A DNA stretch of 64,000 bases from Pedobacter cryoconitis (GCF_014200595.1 NZ_JACHCG010000006.1:124001-188000); one strand, 5' to 3'. Shown: positions 52,045 through 62,474, numbered from the stretch's first letter. Notes: generated by a model from the sequence alone, not told the origin. Translations and numbers: made by a program.

Positions 52045-53172
52045 ATGAATAAATTCTTACTAATACTGGTACTCTCCTTTACTGGCGTTTTCCAAATCCA
52101 GGCGCAGGAGCCTGTGAAACCAGATTCTACAGCCAAAGGGAAGATTACTATGCGCGGGCTGTTTCAGGCCCGGTATCTCTTCAGCGGCAATAAAAATATC
52201 GATTTAAATGGCCTGCATCACACTGATGGTAAGGCAGTTTATAATGATTTTGATATCAAGAGGGCCAGGTTACAGTTCACTTCGAAAATATCTGATCGTA
52301 CCGATGTAGTGTTATTGCTTAACCTCGCAGATTTTAAATCTGATCCTAAAAATAAAGTTTTGGAAAATGCTTATATCACTTATCGGCTGGATAACTTTAT
52401 AAATCTGAAAATGGGACAATTCAGGCCTGCTTTTGGACTAGAGGATATGTATCCGGTTGATGTGATTAAATCAATGGATTATTCTAATCAATATACAGCT
52501 TTCGGGAATAATGGCTGGCAAAGCTTCCAGATTGGTGCAAGTATTTACGGCGCAACTCATGGAGAAATTCCTGTTAAATATGAACTTTCTGTGGTCAACG
52601 GCAATAACAGGAATCAACTGATGGATAATGACAATGGAAAACACTTTTCTACCCGGGTAGAATTAGGCTTGCAAAAAAGCCTGAAGATTAAATTAGGGTT
52701 GAATGGTGGACTTGCAACTGTTTTAGGAAGCAGTGTATACGCTTCGGGCGTAGATTTATCTGGTGTTGTTCCTTTAGGTAAAAAGTGGTCACTGGAAATA
52801 GAAACAGAATTTAAGCAGGGAAATAACCACACCTATTATTACGGGCTGGATTCTGCTAAACGTGTGGGCGGCGTGGGCAATTATCAGATGCGTGGTCTAT
52901 ATCTTCTGCCCAACCTGAGGTATGCAATCAATTATCACCGTCTAAGTTCATTGGAATTCTCTTGCCGGTACGAGAATTTTGATAGCGATTTTAAACACGC
53001 TGCTAATAATCCAAGACAAACCTGGACACCAATGATCAGTGCAGAGTTCTTAAAAGCTTATAGTGCACGCATCCAGTTTGGAGTTAATGTTGACCGTTAC
53101 AAAAGAAATGTTCCCGGCACCACACAATACAACAATGAAATGTTTATAGTACAGGTCCAATCAAGACTATAA
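52045..53172 (+). CDS. OprO/OprP-type outer-membrane porin
   Basis: This protein has about 375 residues and a signal peptide (MNKFLLILVLSFTGVFQIQAQ). I chose this start because the longer frame from 51976 adds 23 residues before the signal. The mature part begins KGKITMRGLFQARYLFSG and continues FDIKRARLQFTSKISDRTDVVLLLNLADF, NAYITYRLDNFINLKMGQFRPAFGLEDMYP and NMFIVQVQSRL, the pattern of phosphate-selective porin O/P family barrels. In this operon, ahead of a dicarboxylate symporter and SDH, it more likely admits anionic carboxylates than phosphate. It lies 13 bases before the symporter gene. Confidence 0.88.
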   Translation: MNKFLLILVLSFTGVFQIQAQEPVKPDSTAKGKITMRGLFQARYLFSGNKNIDLNGLHHTDGKAVYNDFDIKRARLQFTSKISDRTDVVLLLNLADFKSDPKNKVLENAYITYRLDNFINLKMGQFRPAFGLEDMYPVDVIKSMDYSNQYTAFGNNGWQSFQIGASIYGATHGEIPVKYELSVVNGNNRNQLMDNDNGKHFSTRVELGLQKSLKIKLGLNGGLATVLGSSVYASGVDLSGVVPLGKKWSLEIETEFKQGNNHTYYYGLDSAKRVGGVGNYQMRGLYLLPNLRYAINYHRLSSLEFSCRYENFDSDFKHAANNPRQTWTPMISAEFLKAYSARIQFGVNVDRYKRNVPGTTQYNNEMFIVQVQSRL

Positions 53173-53185
53173 GTTAAATACGATC

Positions 53186-54655
53186 ATGAAATCTACAGCT
53201 ACTACAGCGGCGGCGGCGCCTCCAAAAAAAGAAATTCAACCGGTTCCATTGCTGATTACCGTCTTATTCGGGCTCGCAATCTGGTTTATTCCTGCCCCGG
53301 AAGGTGTTAAACCAGAAGCCTGGCATTTACTGGCAATCTTTCTGGCTACCATTGTCGGGATTATCCTGAAAGCAGCCAGTATGGGCACGCTTTGTATGAT
53401 GGCTATCGCGCTGGTTGCCATGACTGGTGTACTTGCTCCGGGCAATCCGGGAAAATCGATTACACTGGCTTTAAGAAGTTTTGGTGATAAGGTAATCTGG
53501 CTGATCGGGATTAGTTTTTTTATCGCCCGTGGCTTTATCAAAACAGGTTTGGGAAGCAGGATCGCCTACATCTTTATTAAATTATTCGGTAAAAGTTCTT
53601 TGGGCTTAGCTTATAGTCTGGGTGCTGCCGATTTAATACTTGCTCCGGCCATTCCAAGTAACACAGCAAGGGGCGGTGGGATTATTTATCCGATCATGAA
53701 ATCTATGGCGATGAGCCTGGGCTCTATGCCCGACCAGGCGGAGACACACCGTAAAGTAGGAGCTTATCTGACGTTGAACAGTTATTACATGAACCTGATT
53801 GCTTCGGCTATGTTCCTGACCGGAACGGCAAGTAACCCGATGTGTCAGAAATTTGCAGCAGATATGGGGATTCATATCAGCTGGATGTCCTGGTTCTGGG
53901 CTGCAATTGTTCCCGGACTGGCTTCAGTAATTATTATCCCTTATTTATTGTATAAGATTTTTCCTCCTGAATTGAAAAAGACTACGGAAGCACCAGCAAT
54001 GGCTGTAGCGAAGTTGAAAGAAATGGGCAAGATCACAAAAAATGAGTGGCTGATGCTACTGGCATTCGTGATTTTACTGGTGCTTTGGGTAACCGGAGAC
54101 CTGTTTAAAATAGATGCGACAACAACTGCATTTATTGGACTTTCTATCTTATTGCTTACTCAGGTACTGACGTGGGAAGATGTGAAAGCTGAAAAAGGAG
54201 CATGGGATACCATCGTCTGGTTTGCGACACTGGTGATGATGGCCGGATCATTAAACGAATTAGGCTTTATTCCCTGGTTTGGACATTTAATACAGACTTT
54301 ACTTTTAGGGATGTCCTGGACATTGGCTTTCCCAATCATTATAGTTGTTTATTTCCTAAGTCACTACCTGTTTGCCAGTGCAACTGCACATGTGGCTGCT
54401 ATGTATGCCGCTTTGTTAGCGGTAGGTATCGCGATGGGCGTACCTCCACTGTTACTGGCGCTGATGTTAGGTTTTACAGGTTCATTGTTTGGTACGATTA
54501 CACATTATGCGCATGGCCCTGCTCCGGTCTATTTTGGAAGCGGTTACGTAGATGTTAAACAGTGGTGGATTATGGGATTGATTGTCGGGGTTGCTTTATT
54601 AGCAATCTGGATGGGATTGGGTGGTTTATGGTGGAAAGTCACCGGAGTTTATTAA
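53186..54655 (+). CDS. DASS-family anion:Na+ (dicarboxylate) symporter
   Basis: This 489-residue inner-membrane transporter is of the SLC13/DASS type. It has two SNT-type elements, APAIPSNTARGGGIIYP and FLTGTASNPMCQKFA, which mark the two substrate-binding hairpins, then VILLVLWVTGDLFKIDATTTAFIGL and a C-terminal GTITHYAHGPAPVYFGSGYV, as in the 2-oxoglutarate/malate translocator branch. It takes up succinate, fumarate, malate or 2-oxoglutarate. Close linkage to the SDH genes favours succinate or fumarate. Confidence 0.9.
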   Translation: MKSTATTAAAAPPKKEIQPVPLLITVLFGLAIWFIPAPEGVKPEAWHLLAIFLATIVGIILKAASMGTLCMMAIALVAMTGVLAPGNPGKSITLALRSFGDKVIWLIGISFFIARGFIKTGLGSRIAYIFIKLFGKSSLGLAYSLGAADLILAPAIPSNTARGGGIIYPIMKSMAMSLGSMPDQAETHRKVGAYLTLNSYYMNLIASAMFLTGTASNPMCQKFAADMGIHISWMSWFWAAIVPGLASVIIIPYLLYKIFPPELKKTTEAPAMAVAKLKEMGKITKNEWLMLLAFVILLVLWVTGDLFKIDATTTAFIGLSILLLTQVLTWEDVKAEKGAWDTIVWFATLVMMAGSLNELGFIPWFGHLIQTLLLGMSWTLAFPIIIVVYFLSHYLFASATAHVAAMYAALLAVGIAMGVPPLLLALMLGFTGSLFGTITHYAHGPAPVYFGSGYVDVKQWWIMGLIVGVALLAIWMGLGGLWWKVTGVY

Positions 54656-54665
54656 TCAGAATAAT

Positions 54666-55349
54666 ATGAACATAACTTTTTTAAAAAGTACTTTATCACG
54701 AAAAAACCTGATGGCCCTGACCGGACTGTTCCTGTGTTTTTTCCTGGTGATCCATTTATTGGGAAATCTACAGTTGTTGCTGCCGGCAGACCGGGCAGCA
54801 GAGAGTTTTAATTATTACTCTAACCTTTTATCGGGTAATATATTTATCAAGGTGATTTCTTATGTACTGTATTTTTCGCTGATCGCACATGCGGTGGATG
54901 CTTTAGTTATCACCGTAAGAAATAAACAAACAGCAGCCAAATATGCTTATGATAACCGCAAACAGGCCAGTAAATGGTATTCGAGAAATATGGGGATACT
55001 GGGTACCATCCTCTTGATTTTCCTGGTGATCCATTTCAAGGATTTCTGGTATGTCTATAAATTCGGGACAGTACCCTTTGATAGAAATGGCAATAAGGAT
55101 CTATATGTTGTGGTTATCCATGCGTTTAAATCGTGGTGGTATGTATTGCTTTATGTGCTGTCAATGTTTGCCTTAGGTTTTCACCTTTTACATGGCTTTA
55201 AAAGTGCTGTCAGAACATTAGGGTTATACCATCCGGGATATGCCGCGCTCGTACAAACCTTTGGTACAGTCTACAGTTATGCAATTACTATCGGTTTTGC
55301 AGTAATCCCGGTTTATGTTCACCTTACCCAATTCGGATTATGGAATTAG
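54666..55349 (+). CDS. sdhC: Succinate dehydrogenase/fumarate reductase cytochrome b subunit
   Basis: This is a 227-residue protein of the single-subunit b558 type with five predicted helices: [92 protein letters not shown] and [19 protein letters not shown]. His residues in helices 1, 2, 3 and 4 fit two heme b groups. The start at 54666 avoids overlap with the symporter gene (frame opens at 54621). It overlaps sdhA by 10 bases. Confidence 0.93.
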   Translation: MNITFLKSTLSRKNLMALTGLFLCFFLVIHLLGNLQLLLPADRAAESFNYYSNLLSGNIFIKVISYVLYFSLIAHAVDALVITVRNKQTAAKYAYDNRKQASKWYSRNMGILGTILLIFLVIHFKDFWYVYKFGTVPFDRNGNKDLYVVVIHAFKSWWYVLLYVLSMFALGFHLLHGFKSAVRTLGLYHPGYAALVQTFGTVYSYAITIGFAVIPVYVHLTQFGLWN

Positions 55350-57256
55350 ATGCTAAAATACCAGCCGGCCCATTAGAAACTAAATGGAGCCAATATAAAG
55401 TGCAGGCGAAACTGGTCAATCCTGCAAACCGGAAAAAATTACCTGTTATTGTGGTTGGAACCGGACTTGCTGGCGCATCTGCTGCTGCCTCTTTAGCAGA
55501 ACAGGGCTACCCGGTTACTTCTTTTTGTTTTCAGGATTCTGCCAGAAGGGCGCATTCGGTTGCTGCTCAGGGCGGTGTTAATGCAGCAAAGAATTATCAG
55601 AATGACGGAGACTCTGTTTACAGGATGTTTTATGATACACTCAAAGGCGGGGATTTCAGGGCACGCGAAGCTAATGTATACCGTTTAGCGGAATGTTCTT
55701 TAAACCTGATTGATCAGGCAGTAGCGCAAGGTGTACCTTTTGCAAGGGAATATGGTGGATACCTGAGTAACCGATCTTTTGGCGGAGTGCAGGTGAGCCG
55801 TACTTTTTATGCGCGGGGACAAACCGGACAGCAATTATTGCTCGGTGCTTATCAGGCATTGATGAGACAGGTTTCTCTGGGGAAAGTTACTTTACACAGC
55901 CGGCATGAAATGCTGGATCTGGTGGTTGCAGAAGGGAAAGCCAAAGGAATTATTGCTCGAAATCTGGATAGTGGCTTAATAGAGCGTTTTGCTGCTGAGG
56001 CTGTCGTGATTGCTACAGGCGGATTTGGTAAAATCTATTATTTATCCACGCTGGCTATGGGCTGTAATGGATCGGCCATTTGGAGGGCACATAAAAGAGG
56101 AGCGCTGATGGCCTGTCCAAGCTGGACGCAGATCCACCCGACGAGTTTACCTCAATCGGGAGATTATCAGTCGAAATTAACACTGATGTCAGAATCATTG
56201 CGGAATGACGGAAGGATCTGGGTTCCTAAATTACCAGATGAACAAAGGGCTGCAAATGATATTCCTGAACAGGAAAGAGATTATTATCTGGAAAGACGTT
56301 ATCCTTCATTTGGTAACCTTGCACCAAGAGATATTTCTTCCAGGGCTGCTAAAGAAAGAATTGATGCTGGTTTCGGTGTGGGTGCACAGCGGAATGCAGT
56401 ATATCTTGATTTTTCAAAAGCGATCAAAGAACAGGGAAAAGAGAAGATCAAAGAGAAATATGGAAACCTGTTTTCTATGTATAAAAAGATAACTGCCGAT
56501 GATGCCTATGCTGCGCCAATGAAGATTTCTCCTGCTGCGCACTTTTCGATGGGCGGGTTATGGGTAGACTATGAACTGATGACTACCATTCCTGGTTTAT
56601 TTGCAATTGGAGAGGCTAATTTTGCGGACCATGGTGCAAACAGGCTGGGGGCAAATTCTTTATTGCAAGCTTGTGTAGATGGTTATTTCATTCTTCCGTA
56701 TACGCTGGCTAATTATTTATCGGGAGAATTGAAGAAAGAAAAGATAACGACTGCGCATCCTGAATTTGACCGGATTGAAAGAGAAGTTATCACACAGCTG
56801 GCCGGGCTTTGTGAGATCAAGGGCACAAAAACAGCAGATTACTTCCATAAGAAATTAGGAAAGCTATTATATGATAAATGTGGTTTGTCACGGTCTGCTG
56901 AAGGGTTGACTGAAGCTATTGAAGGGATTAAAGTGCTGAGAGCAGCGTTTTACAAAGACCTGATTGTTCCTGGAACTGCTGATGAAATTAACAGCGAACT
57001 GGAAAAAGCGGGCAGGGTAGCAGATTATCTGGAGATTGCAGAGCTGATGTGTCATGATGCATTAAGCAGAGAAGAATCATGCGGGGCGCATTTCAGAGAA
57101 GAATATCAAACTGCGGACGGAGAAGCGTTAAGGGATGATGAAAATTATTGTTATGTGTCTGCATGGGAGTGGAAGGGAAAAGATAGTCTTCCTTTGTTAC
57201 ACCCTGAACACTTAAAATTCGAGTTTATTAAATTATCAGTAAGAAGTTATAGTTAG
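55340..57256 (+). CDS. sdhA: Succinate dehydrogenase/fumarate reductase flavoprotein subunit
   Basis: This 638-residue protein has the FAD dinucleotide site [20 protein letters not shown], the covalent-FAD His in [18 protein letters not shown], the dicarboxylate-binding segments [11 protein letters not shown] and [10 protein letters not shown], and the C-terminal FAD loop [20 protein letters not shown]. Catalytic Arg and His are present in [25 protein letters not shown]. It is the long type-B flavoprotein of Bacteroidota SDH. It oxidises succinate at the cytoplasmic face, or runs as fumarate reductase. Confidence 0.95.
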   Translation: MELDAKIPAGPLETKWSQYKVQAKLVNPANRKKLPVIVVGTGLAGASAAASLAEQGYPVTSFCFQDSARRAHSVAAQGGVNAAKNYQNDGDSVYRMFYDTLKGGDFRAREANVYRLAECSLNLIDQAVAQGVPFAREYGGYLSNRSFGGVQVSRTFYARGQTGQQLLLGAYQALMRQVSLGKVTLHSRHEMLDLVVAEGKAKGIIARNLDSGLIERFAAEAVVIATGGFGKIYYLSTLAMGCNGSAIWRAHKRGALMACPSWTQIHPTSLPQSGDYQSKLTLMSESLRNDGRIWVPKLPDEQRAANDIPEQERDYYLERRYPSFGNLAPRDISSRAAKERIDAGFGVGAQRNAVYLDFSKAIKEQGKEKIKEKYGNLFSMYKKITADDAYAAPMKISPAAHFSMGGLWVDYELMTTIPGLFAIGEANFADHGANRLGANSLLQACVDGYFILPYTLANYLSGELKKEKITTAHPEFDRIEREVITQLAGLCEIKGTKTADYFHKKLGKLLYDKCGLSRSAEGLTEAIEGIKVLRAAFYKDLIVPGTADEINSELEKAGRVADYLEIAELMCHDALSREESCGAHFREEYQTADGEALRDDENYCYVSAWEWKGKDSLPLLHPEHLKFEFIKLSVRSYS

Positions 57257-57261
57257 GAATC

Positions 57262-58008
57262 ATGAAGATACATCTTAAAATATGGCGTCAGAAAGATGCA
57301 AAAACTAAAGGAAAACTGGTAGATTATATGCTGGATCAGGTGGATCACCACATGTCTTTTCTGGAAATGATGGATACTTTAAATGAGCAGCTGATCCTTA
57401 AGGGAGAAATGCCTGTTGAATTTGATCATGATTGCCGGGAAGGGATCTGCGGGACATGCGGGATGATGATTAACGGGCAGGCCCATGGGCCGGTTCCCGG
57501 TCTAACTGCGTGCCAGCTGCATATGCGGGAGTTTGAAGACGGGGCTACAATTTATGTGGAGCCTTTCAGGGCAACCGCTTTTCCCATAAAGCGAGATCTT
57601 AAGGTTGACCGTTCGGCTTTTGACCGTATTATACAGGCGGGTGGATTTATCACAGCTAATACTGGTCAGCCTGTGGAGGCTAATACTTTATTGATTACTC
57701 ATGAAATTGCGGAATCTGCTTTTGATTCTGCGGCTTGTATTGGCTGTGGCGCTTGTGTGGCTACGTGTAAAAATTCAAGTGCTGCACTTTTTACTTCTGC
57801 CAAGATTTCTCATTTAGCCAAAATCCCACAGGGAGAAAAAGAAGCAGCTAAAAGAGTGTTGAAAATGGTTTCCCGTATGGATGAAGAAGGTTTTGGACAT
57901 TGCAGCAATACGGAAGCCTGTGAGGTAGAATGTCCGCAGGGCATCTCTGTATTGAATATCGCAAGGATGAATTGGGAGTATACTAAAGCAAATTTGCTGA
58001 AAGATTAA
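57262..58008 (+). CDS. sdhB: Succinate dehydrogenase/fumarate reductase iron-sulfur subunit
   Basis: This 248-residue protein has the three cluster motifs in order: [2Fe-2S] in FDHDCREGICGTCGMMINGQ with a later Cys in GLTACQLHM, [4Fe-4S] in CIGCGACVATCKNSS, and [3Fe-4S] in CSNTEACEVECPQGISVL. It passes electrons from SdhA to the heme subunit. It lies 5 bases after sdhA and ends the operon; a strong terminator lies at 58210. Confidence 0.95.
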   Translation: MKIHLKIWRQKDAKTKGKLVDYMLDQVDHHMSFLEMMDTLNEQLILKGEMPVEFDHDCREGICGTCGMMINGQAHGPVPGLTACQLHMREFEDGATIYVEPFRATAFPIKRDLKVDRSAFDRIIQAGGFITANTGQPVEANTLLITHEIAESAFDSAACIGCGACVATCKNSSAALFTSAKISHLAKIPQGEKEAAKRVLKMVSRMDEEGFGHCSNTEACEVECPQGISVLNIARMNWEYTKANLLKD

Positions 58009-58041
58009 AATATATTTTTAATTGCTGTAGCGTTTGCTGAT

Positions 58042-58185
58042 TTACTTACGTTTTACAGTTAATAGGTTAGATTCGAACTCCGGAATCGGGTAATGGTAGT
58101 TGCCTAAGGGATCTTCAGTGGTGTGTTTTGTTGCTTGCCAATGTTGATAATACAAGGAATTTGAACTTTTGGGTAGATGAAATTC
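58042..58185 (-). pseudogene. C-terminal fragment resembling a SusD-type protein
   Basis: On the minus strand about 48 codons without a start read EFHLPKSSNSLYYQHW, then QATKHTTEDPLG, then NYHYPIPEFESNLLTVKRK and a stop. The YPIP near the end matches the YFPIP near the end of the SusD protein at 9528. The frame is closed upstream by a stop near 58214. It looks like the decayed 3' end of a gene left between sdhB and the symporter gene. Confidence 0.35.
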
Positions 58186-58209
58186 CAAACACACACAAAT
58201 GGATGCAAT

Positions 58210-58247
58210 AGCCCCTCAGTCTTTAAGATTGAGGGGCTTTGTTTTTT
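58210..58247 (+). terminator. Intrinsic terminator of the porin/DASS/sdh operon
   Basis: AGCCCCTCA / TGAGGGGCT, extended inside by TCTT/AAGA, is followed by TTTGTTTTTT. The position also serves as a boundary for the convergent symporter gene. Confidence 0.88.
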
Positions 58248-58270
58248 ACAGGGATATTTTAAGCGGTATT

Positions 58271-59959
58271 TTACCAGAAAATGCTGTATAAAGCCACAAT
58301 AATTCCACCTACGATCAATGATCCGACAGCGAAACTCTGATTGGTTTTAAACATGGATCTGTCAACTTCCAGTCCTTTAGGATTGATCCCATTTCTGTTT
58401 TCCAGTTTACTGATAATGAACATCGCAATTACACAAATTGCAAATACGAAGCCCATCCGGTCAATGAAAGGAATCTCATATAGCATAGCACCGTTTTTCT
58501 GTTCTACCAGTTTCGAAAAACCATAAGGGCTTAACCATTCCAGGCTAACGAATGATGGCAGTACTTTAAAGACCACAGACAGGATAAAACCACCGATAGT
58601 TGCAAATAAAGCAGCATTAGACGTGGTTCTTTTCCAGAAAAATCCAAGTAAGAACATGGCGAAAATACCCGGAGAAACAAAACCAGTATATTCTTGTATA
58701 AACTGGAAGCCTCCTTTTTTATCAATTCCAAGTTGTGGCGCAATAATAATCGCAAGGATCATTGCGACAATAACGGTAATCCGGCCAACTATAACCTGTT
58801 TATTTTCGTCAGCATCTTTATTAATCACTTTCTTGTAAACATCAAGGGTGAATATAGTCGCGATACTGTTTGCTTTTCCTGCAAGTGAAGCTACAATAGC
58901 AGCTGTTAAAGCGGCGAAGGATAAACCTTTTAGCCCTTGCGGTAAGAGGTTAAGTAATACAGGATAAGCTGAATCTGCATTTAAAGAACCGTCTTTTAGC
59001 ATGGCTTTATGGAAATCTCCGTAACCTTCTTTATATAAGACATAAGCGGCAATACCCGGTAAAACAACGATGACTGGCATCAGCAATTTCAGAAATGCAG
59101 CAAACAACAATCCGCTACGGGCAGTTTTTAAATCAGCACCTAATGCCCTTTGTGTAATATATTGGTTACAGCCCCAATAGTTGAGGTTAACAATCCACAT
59201 TCCACCGATCAGTACCGAAAGACCAGGCAGGTCCATATAATGTGCATCTTCTTTATGAAAGATCATCTGGAAGTGATCGACGGCTTTTTCTTTAATCAGC
59301 GAGAGTCCGTTGAATACACCAGTGGTCCCAAAGTGTGTCGAAACTAATTCCAGTGCAAGGTAGGTTGTTGCCAGACCACCAAGGATCAGGAAAAATACCT
59401 GGATAACATCTGTATAGCCAATTACTTTCATACCGCCGAGGGTAATAATAACGGCAAAAACAGAAAGTACATACATACAGGCGGTAATATTGATCCCGGA
59501 GATGCTGTTAATGGCTAAAGCACCAAGGTAAAGGATAGAAGTCAGGTTGACCACCACATAAAGTAACAGCCAGAAGATGGCCATAATCATAGCTACAGTA
59601 CTGTTATACCGCTGTCCAAGAAATTGTGGCATCGTATAGATTTTATTCTTGATATAAACAGGAATAAAAAATATAGCGACAATAATCAGCGTAGCAGCAG
59701 CCAGCCATTCATAACTGGCAATGGCCAGACCCATGGTAAAGCCCGATCCGCTCATTCCAATAAATTGTTCTGCTGAAATGTTGGAAGCAATGAGGGAGGC
59801 TCCGATAGCCCACCAGGTTAAGGAGTCTTTTGCAAGGAAGAAATCTTTTGAATTTTCTTTTTGTGCTTGTTTTTTGCGGTAAACTGTCCAGCCATAGAGG
59901 GCGACGATGAGGAAGTAAACGAGGAAAACGACGTAGTCGTAAATGCCTAATGAGTTCAT
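58271..59959 (-). CDS. Sodium:solute symporter, SGLT-like
   Basis: This 562-residue SSS-family protein has about 14 helices. The N-terminal part reads DYVVFLVYFLIVALYGWTVYRKK, DFFLAKDSLTWWAIGASLIASNISAEQFIGMSGSGF and IYTMPQFLGQRYNSTVAMIMA, which is the sodium/sugar type. WGCNQYITQRALGADLKTARSGLLFAAF and GLKGLSFAALTAAIVASLAGKANSIATIFTLDVYK are the family's other landmarks. It imports a sugar or similar solute with sodium. No catabolic gene is adjacent, so the substrate is open. Confidence 0.92.
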   Translation of the reverse strand: MNSLGIYDYVVFLVYFLIVALYGWTVYRKKQAQKENSKDFFLAKDSLTWWAIGASLIASNISAEQFIGMSGSGFTMGLAIASYEWLAAATLIIVAIFFIPVYIKNKIYTMPQFLGQRYNSTVAMIMAIFWLLLYVVVNLTSILYLGALAINSISGINITACMYVLSVFAVIITLGGMKVIGYTDVIQVFFLILGGLATTYLALELVSTHFGTTGVFNGLSLIKEKAVDHFQMIFHKEDAHYMDLPGLSVLIGGMWIVNLNYWGCNQYITQRALGADLKTARSGLLFAAFLKLLMPVIVVLPGIAAYVLYKEGYGDFHKAMLKDGSLNADSAYPVLLNLLPQGLKGLSFAALTAAIVASLAGKANSIATIFTLDVYKKVINKDADENKQVIVGRITVIVAMILAIIIAPQLGIDKKGGFQFIQEYTGFVSPGIFAMFLLGFFWKRTTSNAALFATIGGFILSVVFKVLPSFVSLEWLSPYGFSKLVEQKNGAMLYEIPFIDRMGFVFAICVIAMFIISKLENRNGINPKGLEVDRSMFKTNQSFAVGSLIVGGIIVALYSIFW

Positions 59960-60159
59960 AGTTTAAGTGGTTCGGATTCAGTGGCTATGGCCGCTGAATC
60001 ATTTCCTTTATCAGGAGGTTGGTTTATAAATGGTTATCGAAATAAATTTAGTATAATAATTTTATTATGCAATTTATTATAACGTGCTGTTTAACATTCT
60101 GCTCATAATTTGTTACGTAAGCTATGGTTTAGGAGAGAAATTTTCAGGACTTTTGCTTT

Positions 60160-60762
60160 ATGGATAATGTATTGTCAAAAGCAGAGCGTACCCGCCAGTT
60201 TATTATTGAAACCACAGCGGGTATATTTAATACCAAAGGATATGCGGGGACCTCATTGTCAGATTTGACAGAGGCTACTCACCTGACCAAAGGAAGTATT
60301 TATGGCAATTTTGAGAATAAGGAAGATGTTGCGCTTTCGGTTTTTGATTATAATTTATCCAAGATCAGGAAGACTATCGCTCAGCGGATGCAAAAAGCAG
60401 TCAGCTACCAGGAGAAACTGATGGTTTATGCACAGGTTTACCATAGTTTCAGCGGTGCATCTTTTCCGACAGGCGGATGCCCGATCCTGAATACGGCGAT
60501 AGAGGCTGATGATACCAACACTTTATTAAAGGCTAAGGCCGCGAAAGCAGTTACGGATTGGAAAAAAGATATCAGTAATTTAATTACTGCGGGAATGGAA
60601 GCAGGGGAATTTAAAGCAGACACAGATGTTGACCGGATAGCTTATTCTATCATTGCGCTGATTGAAGGTGGGATTATGATTGCAAAAATTACCGGCCATC
60701 CTTCAAACCTGGATAAAATCCTGTTTACTGTAGAACAGGTTATTCATCAATTAAAAGTTTAA
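60160..60762 (+). CDS. TetR/AcrR-family transcriptional regulator
   Basis: This 200-residue protein has a TetR helix-turn-helix (ERTRQFIIETTAGIFNTKGYAGTSLSDLTEATHLTKGSIYGNFENKEDVALSVFDYN) and a YxAF/TetR_C-like ligand domain with GASFPTGGCPILNTAIEADDTN. The GGC-P motif is usual in this subgroup. Its target is probably near; the divergent SSS symporter gene (201-nt gap) is one candidate. No operator dyad stood out. Confidence 0.92.
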   Translation: MDNVLSKAERTRQFIIETTAGIFNTKGYAGTSLSDLTEATHLTKGSIYGNFENKEDVALSVFDYNLSKIRKTIAQRMQKAVSYQEKLMVYAQVYHSFSGASFPTGGCPILNTAIEADDTNTLLKAKAAKAVTDWKKDISNLITAGMEAGEFKADTDVDRIAYSIIALIEGGIMIAKITGHPSNLDKILFTVEQVIHQLKV

Positions 60763-60785
60763 GGCCTTCATTTTTAAGCATAAAA

Positions 60786-60823
60786 AAGCCGGCATGTTGT
60801 TATAAAACATGCCGGCTTGAAAT
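60786..60823 (-). terminator. Strong hairpin terminator after fabF
   Basis: AAGCCGGCATGTT / AACATGCCGGCTT (13-bp perfect arms) is followed on the minus strand by TTTTTTATG. It also lies 23 bases after the tetR stop and can serve both convergent genes. Confidence 0.88.
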
Positions 60824-60832
60824 TATCCTGGT

Positions 60833-62077
60833 TTATAACGATTTGAAAACAACGATTCCGTTGTGACCGCCAAAACCGAAAGTATTGCTCATTGCTGATT
60901 TAACTTTAGCAGAGATTGCTTCTTTAATTACAATATTCAGGTTGGATGGAATTGCAGGGTCAAGTTCATCTGTATTGATGGTTGGAGGGATAATACTGTC
61001 CCGCATCGATAATAAACAGATAATTGCTTCAATAGCTCCGGCTGCACCTAATAAGTGACCAGTCATCGATTTTGTTGCACTGATGAACAATTCATTTTTA
61101 CCTGTTCCCAGCAGATTACTTACTGCCTTGGTCTCAGAAAGGTCTCCGACAGGGGTTGAAGTTGCGTGTGTGTTCAGGTAGTTAATATCATGGATAGTTA
61201 AACCAGCCTCTGTAAGGGCTAATTTCATCGCATGAGAAGCGCCTAAACCTTCAGGATGGGTCGCTGTCATATGGTAAGCGTCAGCAGTCATTGCTGCACC
61301 ACCAATTTCCCCGTAAATAGTTGCACCACGTTTTACTGCATGCTCATATTCTTCCAGAACCAGTGCACCTGCACCTTCGCCCATCACAAAACCATCACGT
61401 TTAATGTCAAATGGTTTTGAAGCTGTTTCCGGCGTGTCATTTTGTGCTGACATCGCTTTCATCGCACAAAATCCACCAACTGAAGAAGCTGAAATAGGTG
61501 CTTCTGAACCACCAGTCACAATGATTTTTGCTTTACCCATACGGATATAAGTGAAAGCATCCATAATCGCTGTATTGGAAGTGGCACAGGCAGAAACTGT
61601 AGTGTAATTGATTCCCATGTAGCCGTTACGGATAGAAATCATTCCTGAAGCCATGTTAGCGATCAGTTTGGGTACAAAGAACGGGCTGTAACGTGGCGTA
61701 CCATTGCCCAGCGCAAACTCAGCAGACTGTTGCTCGAAAGTATCCATTCCACCTTGTCCTGATCCCCAGATCACACCCACGTCAAATGGGTCCATTTTGT
61801 CAAATTCAAAGCCAGAGTCTTTGATTGCCTCATCAGACGCCACTAAAGCGTATTGTGTAAAACGGTCTGTTCTTTTAATGTCTGACCTGTCTAAATATTT
61901 TGTAACGTCATAATCCTTGAGTTCACAAGCAAATTGCGTGCGGAAGAGGGAGGCATCAAAGCGAGTAATCTTTGCAGCTCCGCTTTTTCCAGCTATGGTA
62001 TTGCTCCAGAAAGTATTTACATCATTTCCTAAAGGCGTTAATGCGCCAATCCCTGTGATAACAACTCTTTTTAACAT
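60833..62077 (-). CDS. fabF: 3-oxoacyl-[acyl-carrier-protein] synthase II
   Basis: This condensing enzyme of about 414 residues starts MLKRVVITGIGALTPLGNDV (Met at 62077; the frame reaches 62083). The active-site Cys lies in TTVSACATSNTAI, the two His in YLNTHATSTPVGD and KSMTGHLLGAAGAIEAI, and the C-terminal glycine-rich loop is NTFGFGGHNGIVVF. It elongates acyl-ACP chains. No acpP or rnc gene is adjacent, unlike the main fab locus in many Bacteroidota, so it may be a second copy. A TACTTTTG box (62170-62163, minus) is a possible promoter. Confidence 0.93.
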   Translation of the reverse strand: MLKRVVITGIGALTPLGNDVNTFWSNTIAGKSGAAKITRFDASLFRTQFACELKDYDVTKYLDRSDIKRTDRFTQYALVASDEAIKDSGFEFDKMDPFDVGVIWGSGQGGMDTFEQQSAEFALGNGTPRYSPFFVPKLIANMASGMISIRNGYMGINYTTVSACATSNTAIMDAFTYIRMGKAKIIVTGGSEAPISASSVGGFCAMKAMSAQNDTPETASKPFDIKRDGFVMGEGAGALVLEEYEHAVKRGATIYGEIGGAAMTADAYHMTATHPEGLGASHAMKLALTEAGLTIHDINYLNTHATSTPVGDLSETKAVSNLLGTGKNELFISATKSMTGHLLGAAGAIEAIICLLSMRDSIIPPTINTDELDPAIPSNLNIVIKEAISAKVKSAMSNTFGFGGHNGIVVFKSL

Positions 62078-62083
62078 ATGCAT

Positions 62084-62474
62084 ATATAAATTAATGATTG
62101 ATCATCGCCTTTACGGCTTTGATTAACTCTTTGGGTCTGTTCAAACTTTATACAAACTCTTACAAAAGTAAGATTATATTTAATACCTAATGGTATAATT
62201 TGGATCTGTATTTACCTTTTTCCCCATTATGACGCGAAAATACAAATATTAAAATCAATTATTAGCCTGTTTAAATTTATGTTGCCTGTGCGTGTTTAAA
62301 TTTAAACGGGTTCTTTAATGGATTGCGGAGATGTTTATTTGTGTAACTGATATTTTGCAATGCATTTAGAATAGCGAAAGGCAGGAGGGCTTTAAGAGGG
62401 GATTTGGTGCTAACAAATAATCAGATGAATTTTAAACTGTTTCTTATATTTGAGCATTAAAATATTTATATATA
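62084..62474. other. Divergent intergenic region, fabF / cupin
   Basis: This 391-nt A/T-rich gap has a minus-strand TACTTTTG box near 62163-62170 (fabF side) and a plus-strand TATATTTG box at 62445-62452 (cupin side). I see no ORF or RNA gene between them. Confidence 0.45.
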
